This document shows, piece by piece, positions 1-13,918 of a DNA stretch of 64,000 bases (position 1 is its first letter; every line of letters starts with the position of its first letter). Position numbers and translations under genes: made by a program. This DNA comes from Adineta vaga (lineage: Eukaryota > Rotifera). The notes beneath the pieces are model-generated. The model was not told the origin of the DNA, searched no databases, and saw nothing but the letters and a program-made list of their open reading frames with translations. The stretch covers positions 9,114,001 to 9,178,000 of the forward strand of contig CP075496.1 in the NCBI GenBank assembly GCA_021613535.1, written 5' to 3'.

Positions 1-2
1 CT

Positions 3-113
3 GACTGCACTCAAAAGAGTAATGAAGTACGACGTCTTGCCACAGAACATTTTACTGCAAGAGTTACCATTGTAAAAAATATCATCGAACCACCACCTCC
101 CTATCGATCGTAA
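3..113 (+). CDS. C-terminal end of an unidentified protein (partial)
   Basis: An open frame enters from the left edge and runs 36 codons to a TAA. It is charged, lacks low-complexity sequence, and ends in a proline cluster followed by YRS, which gives a PPPY motif, the type bound by WW domains. No domain can be recognised from so short a tail, and it could be the last exon of a longer gene. The coding call rests on the uninterrupted frame and plausible composition only. Confidence 0.4.
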   Translation, partial: DCTQKSNEVRRLATEHFTARVTIVKNIIEPPPPYRS

Positions 114-622
114 TGCAGCAAAACAGTAAAAATGATCGTTACGTTTTTCAGTTTCTTTTTGTTGTGATAGTATCGTGCATTGTCTCTTTCATTTTATCTT
201 TGTAAAAAGAATTCAAATTTTTATGCGTTTATTTGTGTGCATTATTCTATAACATTCTATGTTGTATTTCAGCTTTTGTATTGTTGAATCTTTTGTTGAA
301 CTGATATTTTACCTTTATAAGATGTTTCAATTCGATTAATAATATTTATGAATGATAAAGTATATTGAATATCTTGAGAGTATTGGTATGATTAAAAAGA
401 AAATAAATATCCATCGTTACACTTCATCTATTCTATCAACTATCGAGATTTAATCTTGTCTTTCTCTCTTGTTGATTTCGAATAGATTTGATATATTGAC
501 GATATAATCAATATTCTCAATTACAAAAGATATTTCGTTTTTGTGACGGATTATATTGAAATTTTTCATAGAAAAACATTTATCAGTTAATCTTTTTAAT
601 GTCAAATAGTATAACCATAAGA
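114..622. other. Intergenic, AT-rich
   Basis: Convergent spacer between the partial + strand gene and the minus-strand carboxylesterase. I see no ORF, RNA gene or repeat here. Confidence 0.5.
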
Positions 623-2488
<1,866 letters not shown>

Positions 2489-3257
2489 TATTGCATGATA
2501 CTTCTTTCACCAAGCCAAGCACTAAATTACAATATTTAGTTGTGTCTATTTTATACAAAAAATGATAAGAATTAAAGTACTTTATCAAAATATTTGGTTA
2601 AGTAACAAATATTATCTCATTATATTTGAAATATCTCGTTGCTTTTTCAGTTTAACCTATAGTCTTTTCAATAAGTAGAACAATAATATTCTCTTCTTTA
2701 GACTTCAACATTTTCTAGGTAGATAAGAGAGTTCTTTGTTAAAAATAGAACAAGTTTTGTTTATAACAAACAACAATCCTTTATTCTAATATATATTACT
2801 ACATCCGATGAAATTATGTGAAGATACGACTGACATCTGTGTATCAATATTTCTATTTGAACAGTTCTATGTCATAATAAATAGAAGCTTTAGATTATAA
2901 TCTTGTCTTGTGTATGATAAATACAACTTCTGTTCTGTCTTTTTACGAATATTCGTGTTTATTACCCCTAAATGTTGTTATCTGAGTATTTTCAAATCTC
3001 AATAACAGAAATGGATAATTTTTGTTAGTTGTTCGATTATATAAATATTTTATTCTCTTTCCACCAAGATAAAAAAAAGAAAAGAAACGACAAAGGCACG
3101 TGTTAATAAAGAAAGAAACGGTATTTGCATCATTACACAGTAACTTACATAAATATTAAACACATTAACTTAGTAGAGATTTTGTTAGAAGAAAATAGAG
3201 CATATATATACATCTTCTCTTGATTTTTTAGTACATCATCGAATACAAAAGAAAGAA
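2489..3257. promoter_or_regulatory. Shared divergent upstream region (no motif identified)
   Basis: 770 bp between the start of the minus-strand carboxylesterase and the start of the + strand ATP-grasp gene, so it must contain both promoters. It is AT-rich with poly-A/T runs. I cannot point to a specific TATA box or factor site. Confidence 0.35.
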
Positions 3258-4402
3258 ATGACTAATTCAACAAATCCGATCACAAATGATCCACAAACTG
3301 AAGAGAAGTAAATATATATAGATATGATGATTTATTGAATAACGGGATGAATCAATTTTTCTCTTAGGAAACTATTCGATATACCCAAGTCAATTTTATC
3401 TGACAATGACAAACCTACAATAGTTATTCTAACTCCTGAATTGAATGATCCAATGTTTGCTGACTTTTGGCGATTCAATTTTGATGAGTTAGCTTGTAAA
3501 TTTGCTGAATTTGGAATAATTGCAATATCAGCACCATGGATGACGACACCTTTATCATGTAATTCGACTAATAAGTTCATATACATTGCTAATCTTGCAT
3601 GGGGATATCACTATCGCCCAGATCAATGGGATACATGGTTGCATAATTGGCCTAAAGAGATTAAACTGATCAACTCGCCATCACTTCTTCAATGGAATAC
3701 TCGCAAGACATATCTACAAGATTTACAAAAAGCTGATGTTCAAATTATTCCTACATTGTATATTGAGTCTTTTGATGAAAAAGTATTAATTAATGCAGCA
3801 AAACATTTTGGCGTATCTGATTTAATTGTTAAACCACAAGTATCTGCATGCAGTTTTAATATTGTACGTGTGTTGGTTGACAGTAATGATTTTGCTTCTG
3901 CACCAAGTAAAATGAACTATTTATGTATGGATTTTCATTTTTATTTTCTTCTTTGTTAGGATCTATGAGTCCTTCTGAAGCTGTTGCTGAGCTCACACGT
4001 TTAGATGCCGCTCATTCTCCAATGATGATACAACCATTTATGTCCAGTGTTGTTCAGGAAGGTGAAATATCCGTATTTGTATTCGATGGAAAAGTGAGTC
4101 ATGCTGTTCGAAGTAATACGCAACCGGACGATTATCGTGTACAATTCGAACATGGTGGTGTGACAACTGCACAAAAGGAGCTGTCATATGAAATGATTGA
4201 ATTAGTTCATCAAGCACTTGCTGTCTGTCCTGAAACTCCTGTTTATGCGCGTGTAGATATGATACGTAATAATATCATAGGGAAATTCTGTGTCATTGAA
4301 GTAGAACTTATTGAACCAAATCTTTTCTTACAATATGCACCTGATGGAGGTACAGCATTTGTACATGCTATCCTACGAGTTAGTGGTTTAAATTCACCAT
4401 AA
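3258..4402 (+). CDS. ATP-grasp ligase, RimK/glutathione-synthetase type
   Basis: Predicted ATP-dependent carboxylate-amine ligase; substrate unknown. Exons are 3258-3307, 3368-3906 and 3960-4402 with GT-AG introns of 60 and 53 bp, giving about 343 aa. After an N-terminal PreATP-like region (TIVILTPELNDP), the ATP-grasp part shows LIVKPQVSAC, MIQPFMSSVVQEGEISVFVF, a loop with SHAVRS and DDYRVQFEHGG, YARVDMIRN, and the Mg-binding end CVIEVELIEPNLFL. This order matches a widespread bacterial family of stand-alone RimK-like proteins of about 300 aa that I do not associate with animals, so acquisition from bacteria followed by intron gain is likely. Its 3' end is convergent with the PLP enzyme 212 bp away. 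The start was chosen as the first ATG before a good donor. Confidence 0.85.
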
Positions 4403-4613
4403 CTTTTATTTTCTTATCGATGAAGTTAGATCTAAAGCATAATACTTATCCAGTATTTGTTGCCTATTTTTTTGTGTAATAATAATAGTTTACAGTTAAA
4501 CAAATACACTTTTTTATCGATCATCGATAGAATTTATAGAATTTATCCACGGGGTAGTTAGTCAATATAAATGATAGAAAAAAGTAGAAGAAGAAGAAGA
4601 AAATAGAAGGAGT
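4403..4613. other. Convergent spacer with GAA microsatellite
   Basis: Short 3'-to-3' spacer between the ATP-grasp and PLP-enzyme genes. It contains an (AGA)n run near 4585-4605. Nothing else is seen. Confidence 0.5.
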
Positions 4614-6293
4614 TTATTTTGTACGATTATCTTCTGTTTTGATCGAATGTTGATAATTAATAATGTCTGCAATTTTTGAGATAATATATTTTAGCTGAGA
4701 TTGAAGTACATCTGTTGTTATCGGTTTAATACCATGTCCTCGTTCAAATTCATCGGTAACTGTACGTGCATCGATAGCAAAACGAAAGGTTGTTACTGGT
4801 TCGGGATATTCTTTGAGTGAGAGAGTCGCCGGTTGTCCAATAACACATATAATTGGATGAGCATCTGTTTGAAGTCGTAACTTATTATACAAATCTTTAC
4901 ATGCTTCTTCACTGAGAAAGGTTTTACTCGATTGACGAATAAGAAATGGAAAAATAGTTTCATGACGAAATTCTTCATCATTTTCATCATAGAAGGAACT
5001 TCTCTTCATATTTACTACTGGTTGAAGTAAACCGGCGTAAGTCGAGAATGCAGCTCGAATTTCAGCACCAGCTGCTATAATGAACTGTTCTCGCCATTCT
5101 AAAGGTATAACCAAATAACGACGTAGTTCAAATACAGCAGCTGTTAATCGTAAGAAATGACCAATATTTGATTGCCATAAAACAGTAGAATAGTCTGCTA
5201 AACATTTACGAACATTTGTCCAAGATTGAGGCCAATCTGAAATGGCTGAATATGCAGCTAATTCACTAGACATATAATTTTGAACTGAAGCTTTTTGAAT
5301 TTGAGCACGAAAACAAGCAGGTACAAGAATTGCACCACTAAATGGTGGACCAGCGAGAAATTTTGAACCAGTAAGAGTTACAAATCGATTACGACTAATA
5401 TGTTCACGTACACGCGATGATGATATACGAAACTGGCAGGCATCGATAAGAATAGTCAATACTTCTTTACTATGTTGTTGCTCAATACGATTGAGACACT
5501 CATGACTTGGTGTTCTGTTACCTAATTTTGATGTATCAAGTGCATGTAAAAATATATGTGTATCTTCATGGCTACGAGTAAGATCATTGATAGACTGTTC
5601 AATGAATGCTTCATCTTGACATTTCTGATAAGAATATTCGATACATCGAGTATTAGAATTGTCGTCAGGTCCGTGTAGACCAGCGATTGGTGCGCCTTTT
5701 TTAACATCTTCACCACGAATATTTTTAAGATTAAAATGACGACCAGAAGCAGCATTTGAAACACGACCTGCTGCTTCATCGGCACCAAGAATTACATTTG
5801 TTAATACGGTTGTCGATCTGGGTAAACAAAGCTTGGCAAGAAAGACAGATTGAAGAGTTGCATCAGTACCTGAAGGAACAAAAACAATATCAGCATCATT
5901 TAATGTCAGACCAAAATAACCAAGTAATTCTTGACGAAGTCCTTCTATTCTTTCATCAATAACATTATCGTCAGGGATCTTGTTTAAACTATTCATTATT
6001 TCAGTAAGGTGAACAAAAGCACCATTCGAAATAGGAGTTGCAGTTGATGATGAAAGATAAATTGAAGTTGATGGATTGGTAGGATCTAGTGGGCAACCAT
6101 ACATATTGAAACCAGTTGACGATTCAATTGATAATCTTTCATCACCACCTGAACCTAATAATCGTATAAGTTCCAAGGATGAAATGCTTTCTTTATCTTT
6201 TGTTGTTGCATCTGATTGTACGACTGAATTTGTATTACTTGTAGTACATAGTTGTGATGTTATAGTGCTCATCGTCTGGCTGTATTCATCCAT
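4614..6293 (-). CDS. Fold-type-I PLP-dependent enzyme (aminotransferase class V-like), function unknown
   Basis: Single uninterrupted frame of 559 aa from the ATG at 6293; an in-frame upstream ATG at 6335 is less likely because MDEYSQTMS begins a soluble protein. Fold-type-I features in order: the phosphate-binding turn PSGTDATLQ, ILGADEAAGR, IDACQFR (the Asp that contacts the PLP pyridine nitrogen), and TGSKFLAGPPFSGA, where the Lys of GSKF is the expected Schiff-base lysine. The central part resembles cysteine-desulfurase/class V aminotransferases, but the long C-terminal region is not familiar. No signal peptide or membrane segment is visible. The 1.7 kb frame has no intron, unlike most neighbours, which with its unfamiliar type suggests horizontal origin. 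It is convergent with the ATP-grasp ligase. Confidence 0.8.
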   Translation of the reverse strand: MDEYSQTMSTITSQLCTTSNTNSVVQSDATTKDKESISSLELIRLLGSGGDERLSIESSTGFNMYGCPLDPTNPSTSIYLSSSTATPISNGAFVHLTEIMNSLNKIPDDNVIDERIEGLRQELLGYFGLTLNDADIVFVPSGTDATLQSVFLAKLCLPRSTTVLTNVILGADEAAGRVSNAASGRHFNLKNIRGEDVKKGAPIAGLHGPDDNSNTRCIEYSYQKCQDEAFIEQSINDLTRSHEDTHIFLHALDTSKLGNRTPSHECLNRIEQQHSKEVLTILIDACQFRISSSRVREHISRNRFVTLTGSKFLAGPPFSGAILVPACFRAQIQKASVQNYMSSELAAYSAISDWPQSWTNVRKCLADYSTVLWQSNIGHFLRLTAAVFELRRYLVIPLEWREQFIIAAGAEIRAAFSTYAGLLQPVVNMKRSSFYDENDEEFRHETIFPFLIRQSSKTFLSEEACKDLYNKLRLQTDAHPIICVIGQPATLSLKEYPEPVTTFRFAIDARTVTDEFERGHGIKPITTDVLQSQLKYIISKIADIINYQHSIKTEDNRTK

Positions 6294-7999
6294 TTTGATA
6301 GTATTCAATAAAAATAAAAAAATTACCTTAGACAAAAATTATATTCAGGTGACGTTATATATAATGATTACTTTGTCATCTCATGAAATCAATAACGTCA
6401 TAAAAATATTTAATCTAGTAACATTGATCATAAACTTGATGTTATTATATCGTAGAAATGTTTTTATTTTCTTCATCGAGTTATGCTTGAGTGAGAACGT
6501 AAAAGAAAAAGTATTTTCTTGTGTACATATTCATAGTTAAAAGTATACATTTTTTCGTCTCAATCAACGCATGTATATGTCTATGAGCACGTGAATTTTA
6601 TATTTGTCCTTATGATTTAACCTTTATCAACTAACTTGTTTACCAGAAATTAAAACTTGCATACAATTAACGAACAATTTCGAAAAACAAAAATCATATG
6701 ATGTTTACTCAAAGATGATAATTTTAGAAATATAAATTGGATGTTGACGCTTAATACAATTTGTAAATAATTCCGTATAAAATAAATAGAATTTATAAAT
6801 CATATACATATAAACAGCATAATTTAAAACAAGTGTGGTATACATATGAAGTTTTATATGCTCTAAAAATATTTTAAATACTTCCTTTGATATACCATCA
6901 AAAACAATCGTAACAGCCGTTCTTCTTAACTACAGAAGATTTTTTCTAGAAAAATATGGAACATCATCAGTATGTTATAGAATATAGTTGATTCGTTTTA
7001 GATTATAGGTTTCACTGATAGTGTGTATTATCTGACAGGAGAGAAGTAGTGAAAGACAAACATTGAGAAGTCTAGAATATTTTAGTGGATTTAATATCAT
7101 TTTGATAACATTCCCGTGCGTCATTGCGTGAAATTGTTTGTAGTTCAAATAAAATATTGAAAACAAATTTACTACCACTTTACATTATTTTTTATACTTG
7201 CTGTCAAAAAACCAAAGAGTATTGAAATGTAACAAGAAAAATCTTTGTATTTCTTCTGAAAAAAGTTCAGAGTAACAAAGTAATAATGCAAATCAACTTT
7301 TTGATCAATAATTTAGAGCACAGAAAGATTCTAAGTATGTTTGGAAATGTATATCCAACAATATATTGATAACGATTTCAAAAAAACATAGATTATAAAA
7401 GATTATACCATTTGAATAAGCTATCAGTTGTGTGAAGAGAGAGAGAGAGAGCGATAATAGATGAAGGTATTAATATAGTAAAGATATTTTTAGGATGCAT
7501 AGCAGATTGACTTTGGAATAACTATGACAATTTATGGTTGCAAAAACGTCCTGTATCATACATTAAAATTAAACTTAAAAAATCCTAACATTGTAGCACG
7601 CATAAAGCTCGTAAAAGTATAGAGTTTTATTACTTTTTATCTCTTTGTATATATTTATACGTTTTTATAAAAGATTTCATTCCTTCAAGTGATTAAAACA
7701 TAATATTGACATGAAAAACGAATTCTGGCTTGTCGCTTTCTCATTTTCTCTTTTTCCTCACAGAATATTTTCTTGACGTATTTTTTTGTCGTTCTTTTGG
7801 TAAAATCTAAATATCATCCAATGAAAGTTTTTAATGAATGCGAAGTAATGGTGTTGACAAGGAGATATAGATACAACGTAAAGATGAAAGAGCAAAAAAA
7901 GGGGCAGTGCGACTAGACAAAGAATTCCACGTTTTCTTTTACTACAGAACAACAATAAGGTGTATTGTGTAACATAGTTATCTGCACCTATTTATTATC
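6294..7999. other. Intergenic, no gene seen
   Basis: 1.7 kb of AT-rich sequence. Open frames at 6975-7178 and 7758-7955 (minus) look random. A (GA)n tract lies near 7436-7451. It must hold the promoters of the PLP enzyme and the ART-TPR gene. Confidence 0.45.
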
Positions 8000-10340
8000 T
8001 TGTTTTTGAATCGGAAATATATTTTAACGTTGCAAAATTCTGATCTTAAGAGCGATATGACTGAAAATACGTCATCTCATGTTAAGAAAACTGTTTCGAC
8101 GTCTGAAAATCATATCGTGCGTTCCAGCCAGGATGAAAATAGAGAAGCTACAACTCTAATTTGGTTCGATCCAAAGATCGACTCAAATGAAGACACAAAA
8201 TTGACCATGAAACAACTTCGTCGTATAAATGACTATGTTATATTTCATCAAGAACTAGAAGCATGCCTTCTACATATCAAATCGACTAAAACTGAAAAAA
8301 TCCTTTTAATTACATCAGGTACACGAGCAGTACAACTTCTGTCGCATATAACCGCACTTCAACAAATCGATTCTGTTTTTATTTTTTGCATGAAACCAAG
8401 CAGATATCAATATTTGATGAGCGAATATCCGAAGATTGTTGGTATTTATACGGAACTCGATATGTTGTGCACCTCAATTAAAGAACAAATCAATCTTATT
8501 GACAAACAATTAGAAACATTTAGCTTTTTTGATCAAGCTGAAAAGGCGATTAAAGATTTATCAAAAGAATCAGCCGAATTTTTGTGGTATCAACTGTTTA
8601 CTCGTATTATATTGCGTCTTCCACGTCATCAACAAGCTAAAAAACAGATGCTTGATATGTGTCGTCATTATTACAGAGGAAACATTGAGCAACAACAGTT
8701 AATCGATGAATTTGAGCGTACTTATAAACCAGAAGATGCTATTCTATGGTATTCAAAAGATTCCTAGTTTATAGATTAGTAAACAAAGCTTTACGATGCG
8801 AAGATATTGATCAACTTTACGCGTTCCGTTTTTTTATCGGTGATCTATCGGAAAGTTTAGCTCGGAAACAAGAAGACATTATTCGATTGAATGAAGAAAC
8901 ATTGACTGTCTATCGCGGAACAAAACTATCACGTGATGAATTTGAGAAACTAAAAGAAAATCAAGGTAACTTGATCTCGACTAATGGATTTTTATCGACC
9001 AGTCGATATTATGAAGTTGCACTTGCTTTCGCTACAAAGATTTCAAAACGTTCCGATGTTGAATCTGTTATTTTCAAAATCAAATGTGATGTACAAAAAC
9101 TTAGAAATATTGTCATTTTTGCGGATATTAAAGAACAAAGTGATTTTGAAGATGAACTCGAGATTCTATTTGATTTGGGTGCTGCTTTTCGAATTGAATC
9201 TGTGGAACATGATGGTCAACTCTATCATATTAATATGAGTGTAACACCAGAGGCACAAGCTATTACTCATCATTATACTGAAATAACTCGACATGAAACA
9301 GAGGAAAGAAGTGTTGTTATCATGTTTGGAAGATTAATGTGTCAAATGGGTGAATATGAAAAATCTCAAAAATATTTCGAACAATTATTGAATGATCCAA
9401 ATGGAGAAGATCCTGCTTGGATCGAATTTAATATTGGTCGTTCTCTTCATTACAAAGGTAATTGGGAAGCAGCAGAGATCTATTATAATCGTGCTTACCA
9501 TCGGATGATCAATACAAATTCACTTCGTGTCGAAGATTCAGCGTATGTACTTAACAGCATTGGTACTGTTCTTCAAGCGCAACAAGAATACAACAAAGCT
9601 CTTGATTTTCATCGTCAAGCACTCGATATCTACGAAAAACATTATTCGATGGATCATCTCAATGTTGATACAGTCTTCACAGTACTGGTCGCGTACTACA
9701 TATTCAAGGAAAATATGATGAGGCTCTAATAGTTCATCGACGCGCCCTTGAAATACGAAGGAAACATTGCGATGCAGAACATCCCGATATAGCCCGTAGT
9801 CTTAACAATATTGGAAATGTATTGAATGACCAAAGAAAGTATGAGCAAGCTCTTCAACATTGTCGACAAGCACTTGAAATACGAAGAAAATATTGTCCTG
9901 TTAATCATCCCGATATTGCTTACAGCTTAAACAGTATTGGTAATATACTTGGTAGTCTAGGAAAATACGAGGAAGCTCTGGAAAATCTCCATCAAGCTCT
10001 TAATATACGAAAAAATCGCTATATAACTGGCCACCCAGAGATTGCTACTAGTCTTAGTAGTATTGGTGACATTTTTCGAGCACAAGAAAAGTATGATGAA
10101 GCTCTTGATATGTATCAACAAGCAGTCACGATACGAGAAAGATATCATCCTAATGGTCATACAGAAATTGCTCTTATTTTGAATAATATCGGAATAGTGT
10201 ATGAAAACCGGTGTTTAATTGAAATGGCATTGAAATTTTATCAGCAAGCATTATCGATGTACGAAGGCAATCTTTCAACTGAACATCCACATTACAAACA
10301 GATTGAAAAAAATATTCGCAGACTTTCTTCAAAGATATAA
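8000..10340 (+). pseudogene. ART-TPR protein: alpha/beta N-domain, arginine ADP-ribosyltransferase, TPR repeats; two frame breaks
   Basis: Probable start is the ATG at 8057. Order: an N-terminal alpha/beta domain (TTLIWFDPK ... ILLITSGTRAV ... IDSVFIFCM), then an ART domain with R-S-E motifs intact: VYRGTKLS (Arg), ISTNGFLSTSR (Ser-Thr-Ser) and DELEILF (Glu-x-Glu). That is the signature of arginine-specific mono-ADP-ribosyltransferases. About seven kinesin-light-chain-type TPRs of roughly 42 aa follow (pattern HPDIAxSLNNIGNV...YEQALQHxRQALEIR), ending at 10340; an AATAAA lies at 10399. The frame is broken twice, each a net -1: near 8760-8768, where the DAILWYSKDS frame stops, and near 9684-9687, between DTVFTVL and GRVLHIQGKY. 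Catalytic residues are undamaged, so this is either a recently broken gene or an assembly with missing bases. Compare the intact, active-site-less paralogue at 20430-23855. Confidence 0.85.
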
Positions 10341-10628
10341 TTCGGTACAATGTATCAGTTACTGTAGACACAAAAACTTTGTCTAAAAACAACTATGCAA
10401 TAAAAAAAGAATAATTGGAGTCATTTATATAGATTTTTGATTACTAATTTCAATGTATAGTTATCAATCGACAAATAGGTCGTTTTTCGTCATTCTTCAG
10501 AAGCTGAATTGAGAATCTCAAAGAAGTTAAATAGGAAAGTTGAACTATAATAGTAAATCATCTTCAATTCAATTTATTTTGCAAATGTTTGAATAAAAAA
10601 TAAATAAAAAGATCTATTCAAAAAGAAA

Positions 10629-11721
10629 TCATTTACGAATACAAAGCAATTGTGCAAGTTCACGTCGAAATAATCGACTCGACAATGTACATAAATAAAA
10701 ACTCATACAAGGACTAAGTAAACCAACGAATGAAAGAACATTTCCTGTAAAACCTTGTATAGCTAATGATAAAGGATCTTTACGTAAATTATTATCAATA
10801 ACATTATACATTCCACCAATAGAACCAGCTGCTGATGTTAAACCAAAGAAAATTGATTGAACAAGTGTTATTTGAATTAATTGTCTATCAATATTTTTAA
10901 TTCGTTTTTGTCGTCGATTGATTATATCATGACCAAATGCTTTCTGAGCTGATTGTTGAATATTACGAATAGTGAGAAGACCAAAAATAAGCATAGTTAA
11001 TGATGGAATTAAACTCCATATAATAAGAAGAAAAATTCCATTTATTTTTTGAAATGAATTCGGTTGACCAAGACATATCAGAGGATGTCGATTAACTTTA
11101 TAAAAGATCAACATTGGAATTTGTGTTATGCCAATAAAAATAGTTACTAGAGGTATTAACCATGATGAAACATGAGTGGAACTCCACCTACGAACTGCTG
11201 TTGATGATGAACTACAAAAATATCTAAAGAAAGAAAAACGAACGGTGAATAATACAATCTAATCTTTCTTTATTCTTTACCGATCAAGAGATGCCAAAGC
11301 AATAAACCAACAAGGTAATATTCTATTTAAATAAAATGCATATGAATTCAATTTAATTCAACAAGTCATTTTCATTTGAATTACAATACCTGATCCAAGA
11401 GAAAAGAAATGTTAATGTTTTACATAAAATGTCTGAAGGAACGAATAAACTCCATTTGTATCCAAATTGTAAAAGACGAACAGGAAGAATACCAAATATA
11501 ATCAGATAACCACTAACAGCTGAAGCAATAAGATACCTTACACATGGACTAAAACGAAGTGAACGACGAGTAAATACACAAATATTTAACGAATGTCCAA
11601 TGAAACCAACAAGAAACATTGTTATACACCAATATCGAGTAAACATTATTGATCTCATTTTGACAGTTGATAAAAGATAAGTAGCATTATCATGCGTGAT
11701 ATTAAGTGAAGCAGAAGACAT
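10629..11721 (-). CDS. Rhodopsin-like GPCR (class A), three exons
   Basis: Exons on the minus strand are 11721-11390, 11322-11281 and 11223-10629; introns are 67 and 57 bp, giving about 322 aa. The short N-terminus has N-glycosylation sites (NITHDNAT). TM1 is WCITMFLVGFIGHSLNICVF, TM2 lies around YLIASAVSGYLIIFGILP, and the small middle exon encodes the end of TM3 (CWFIALASLDR), with the split Arg codon giving SLDRYF at the DRY position. TM7 carries SPCMSFYL in place of NPxxY. This layout resembles the large bdelloid families of FMRFamide-receptor-like orphan receptors. Ligand unknown. Confidence 0.85.
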
Positions 11722-13918
11722 CTAAAATTTATTTTAAATTTTTTATCTGTATTCAACAATAGAGCAGCAGATGTATTCATGAGTTCTAACGGTTGAGTTA
11801 TATTTATCGTCCTAAAAAAAGCTTTTCTTTTGGCAAAGTGTATATTACAAGGACGTTAGAGAACAACATATCCTTCTTTTAATCCTTCAGGCAACTCGAT
11901 GAACGCTGATCGTGTTATGAAAAGGAAATTAATAGAGAAAAAAGTTAACATTGAAATCTGTTACTTACTATTTATATTATAGTTTCATAGGTTTATTTAA
12001 GATAAACTGTATTCTAATTCATAGTTATTAGCTAATAAAGACAGTCGAGAAGTTGTCCTACCCTATTTGTAACAAAGAATGACTGTAAATTTTAAGACAT
12101 TTTTCACGAAGACAAACGTTCGATTATTATCTATTTTCAAGATAACAAACGAAAAAATGAACGCGTGATGAAAGGAAAATCTAAACGTATATATGTATCG
12201 AGAGGGCAAGCAAAGAAGAATGACATAAGACCTGGGAAGAATGAAGTATAATATGTAAAATGTACATATAAAAGAAAAAACATATCACGTGCCGATCAGA
12301 AAGAGAGATACATCATTCGACTTGAAATATATACTATATTACATGATCGAAACAACAACAAAAAATACAGTAATACCTTTGACTCGAAAACAAAAGAAAA
12401 AATTATTGTATTTTGCATCGATGATTCTTTTATGAAGTAGAACTGTTATTGATATGAATGTGTTTGTCTGTAATTATAGTCATTTTGATTGAGAAAGAAT
12501 GCCGAAAAAAATATTATACTGATTTTCTTTCTTTTACTTCTATCTTTGGAATGACCAGCAACAAGAATCATTAACAAGAGTATCAAAAATAGTTGGTATA
12601 ATAAAAAATACAGTAAATTTATTCGCGAATACAATTCAAAATACAAGATACATTCCGACTCTGTCCGCTGTTTACATATAGACATACCATTAAACACAAA
12701 TGTCAAGTATAGATTCAAGAAATGAAGGTCATTTGAGTAATGAATCGGTAAAACGAATATTGACTATAGTTAATTGGTTGAAGACAACGTCGATTAAACT
12801 ATACATTTGATAAAGGATGTATTTTTTCAGGAAACTATCTAATTCATATGAAGAAATAAAATAATTATATGCTTTTCGGTCGAAATTCCAAGTTTTGAAG
12901 TGTTTAGTTAATATATTTTCAGTTGTTTTGTTGATATCTTCTGTAAACAAAAGAAAATTAGACGTTGTTGTTTTCTTGATTAAGATTATTAATAATTAGT
13001 AGAAAAACCAAGAACGCAATACACGAGAATTGTAAGATTTAATTTGAATGATTGCAATTCTTATTCACTTCGATCATATTCGATCATATTCATGAAACCA
13101 AACTTCGAGATCGTTTTGGGTATTTTCTATTACTTTGATGACGTCAATACAATCATTACGGCAAATAAATACCTGACAGAAAATCGAAATATTTTGACAA
13201 ATAATAAGAATGCACATCAATCGTTAACATTATAGAGATTCATCTATTTTCAAAGCAACACGATTTTAATCGATTATAGAAAATAAAGTGACTTTATCTG
13301 CTAGACTTAATACGACGTTTTCCTTTTAATGCATTATCATTCATGATAAGGTCATATCCGTTCATTTCTATAGCAATCGATTGTGAATTAGTGTTATTTT
13401 TGTTTGCTTGTATTCACTTCCTACTGTCATTGCTAATTCTACCATTTGTCGATTATAAGAATTCGAATAATTTATTTGAATGAAGCATTACAAACCCTCA
13501 TGTGTCAAAATCATATTCAAGAAAATCAATTCATGAATATCTTCACTGCAAATTATTAGATGATAGTTGAAAAAGAATAGTTAATTGATCATTGATAGTA
13601 GTTCGGAAAATAATGTCGCAATTTGGTCATAGACTATCAAAGGAAACTTGTCTTGGAAAGAATCGCAAACTTTTTTTCAAAACACTACTTAAACTTTATA
13701 TGTTTAAGCTGGAAAGAAGAAAAAGCCAACATAGAGATGATTCACTTCCTATATAAAGTAAATAAATCAAATCAAAACTACATTGTCAAAATTTTCAACG
13801 TAATAAACGTTTAGCACATTATTATATTATCTGACAATAACGATTAAAACATAGATTTTGAAAAGTATTTTACATAATTAATGCTATTTCCTTCTTTTAG
13901 ATTTATTTAATAGAAAAA
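11722..13918. other. Intergenic, no gene seen
   Basis: 2.2 kb, AT-rich. Small frames at 12446-12718 and 12729-12950 (minus) and 13044-13235 and 13623-13814 (plus) have no recognisable motif or splice context and look random. No RNA gene was recognised. Confidence 0.4.

Noticed and set aside
6975-7955. Minus-strand ORFs of 65-67 codons
   Set aside because: AT-rich random-looking peptides without splice context or motif.
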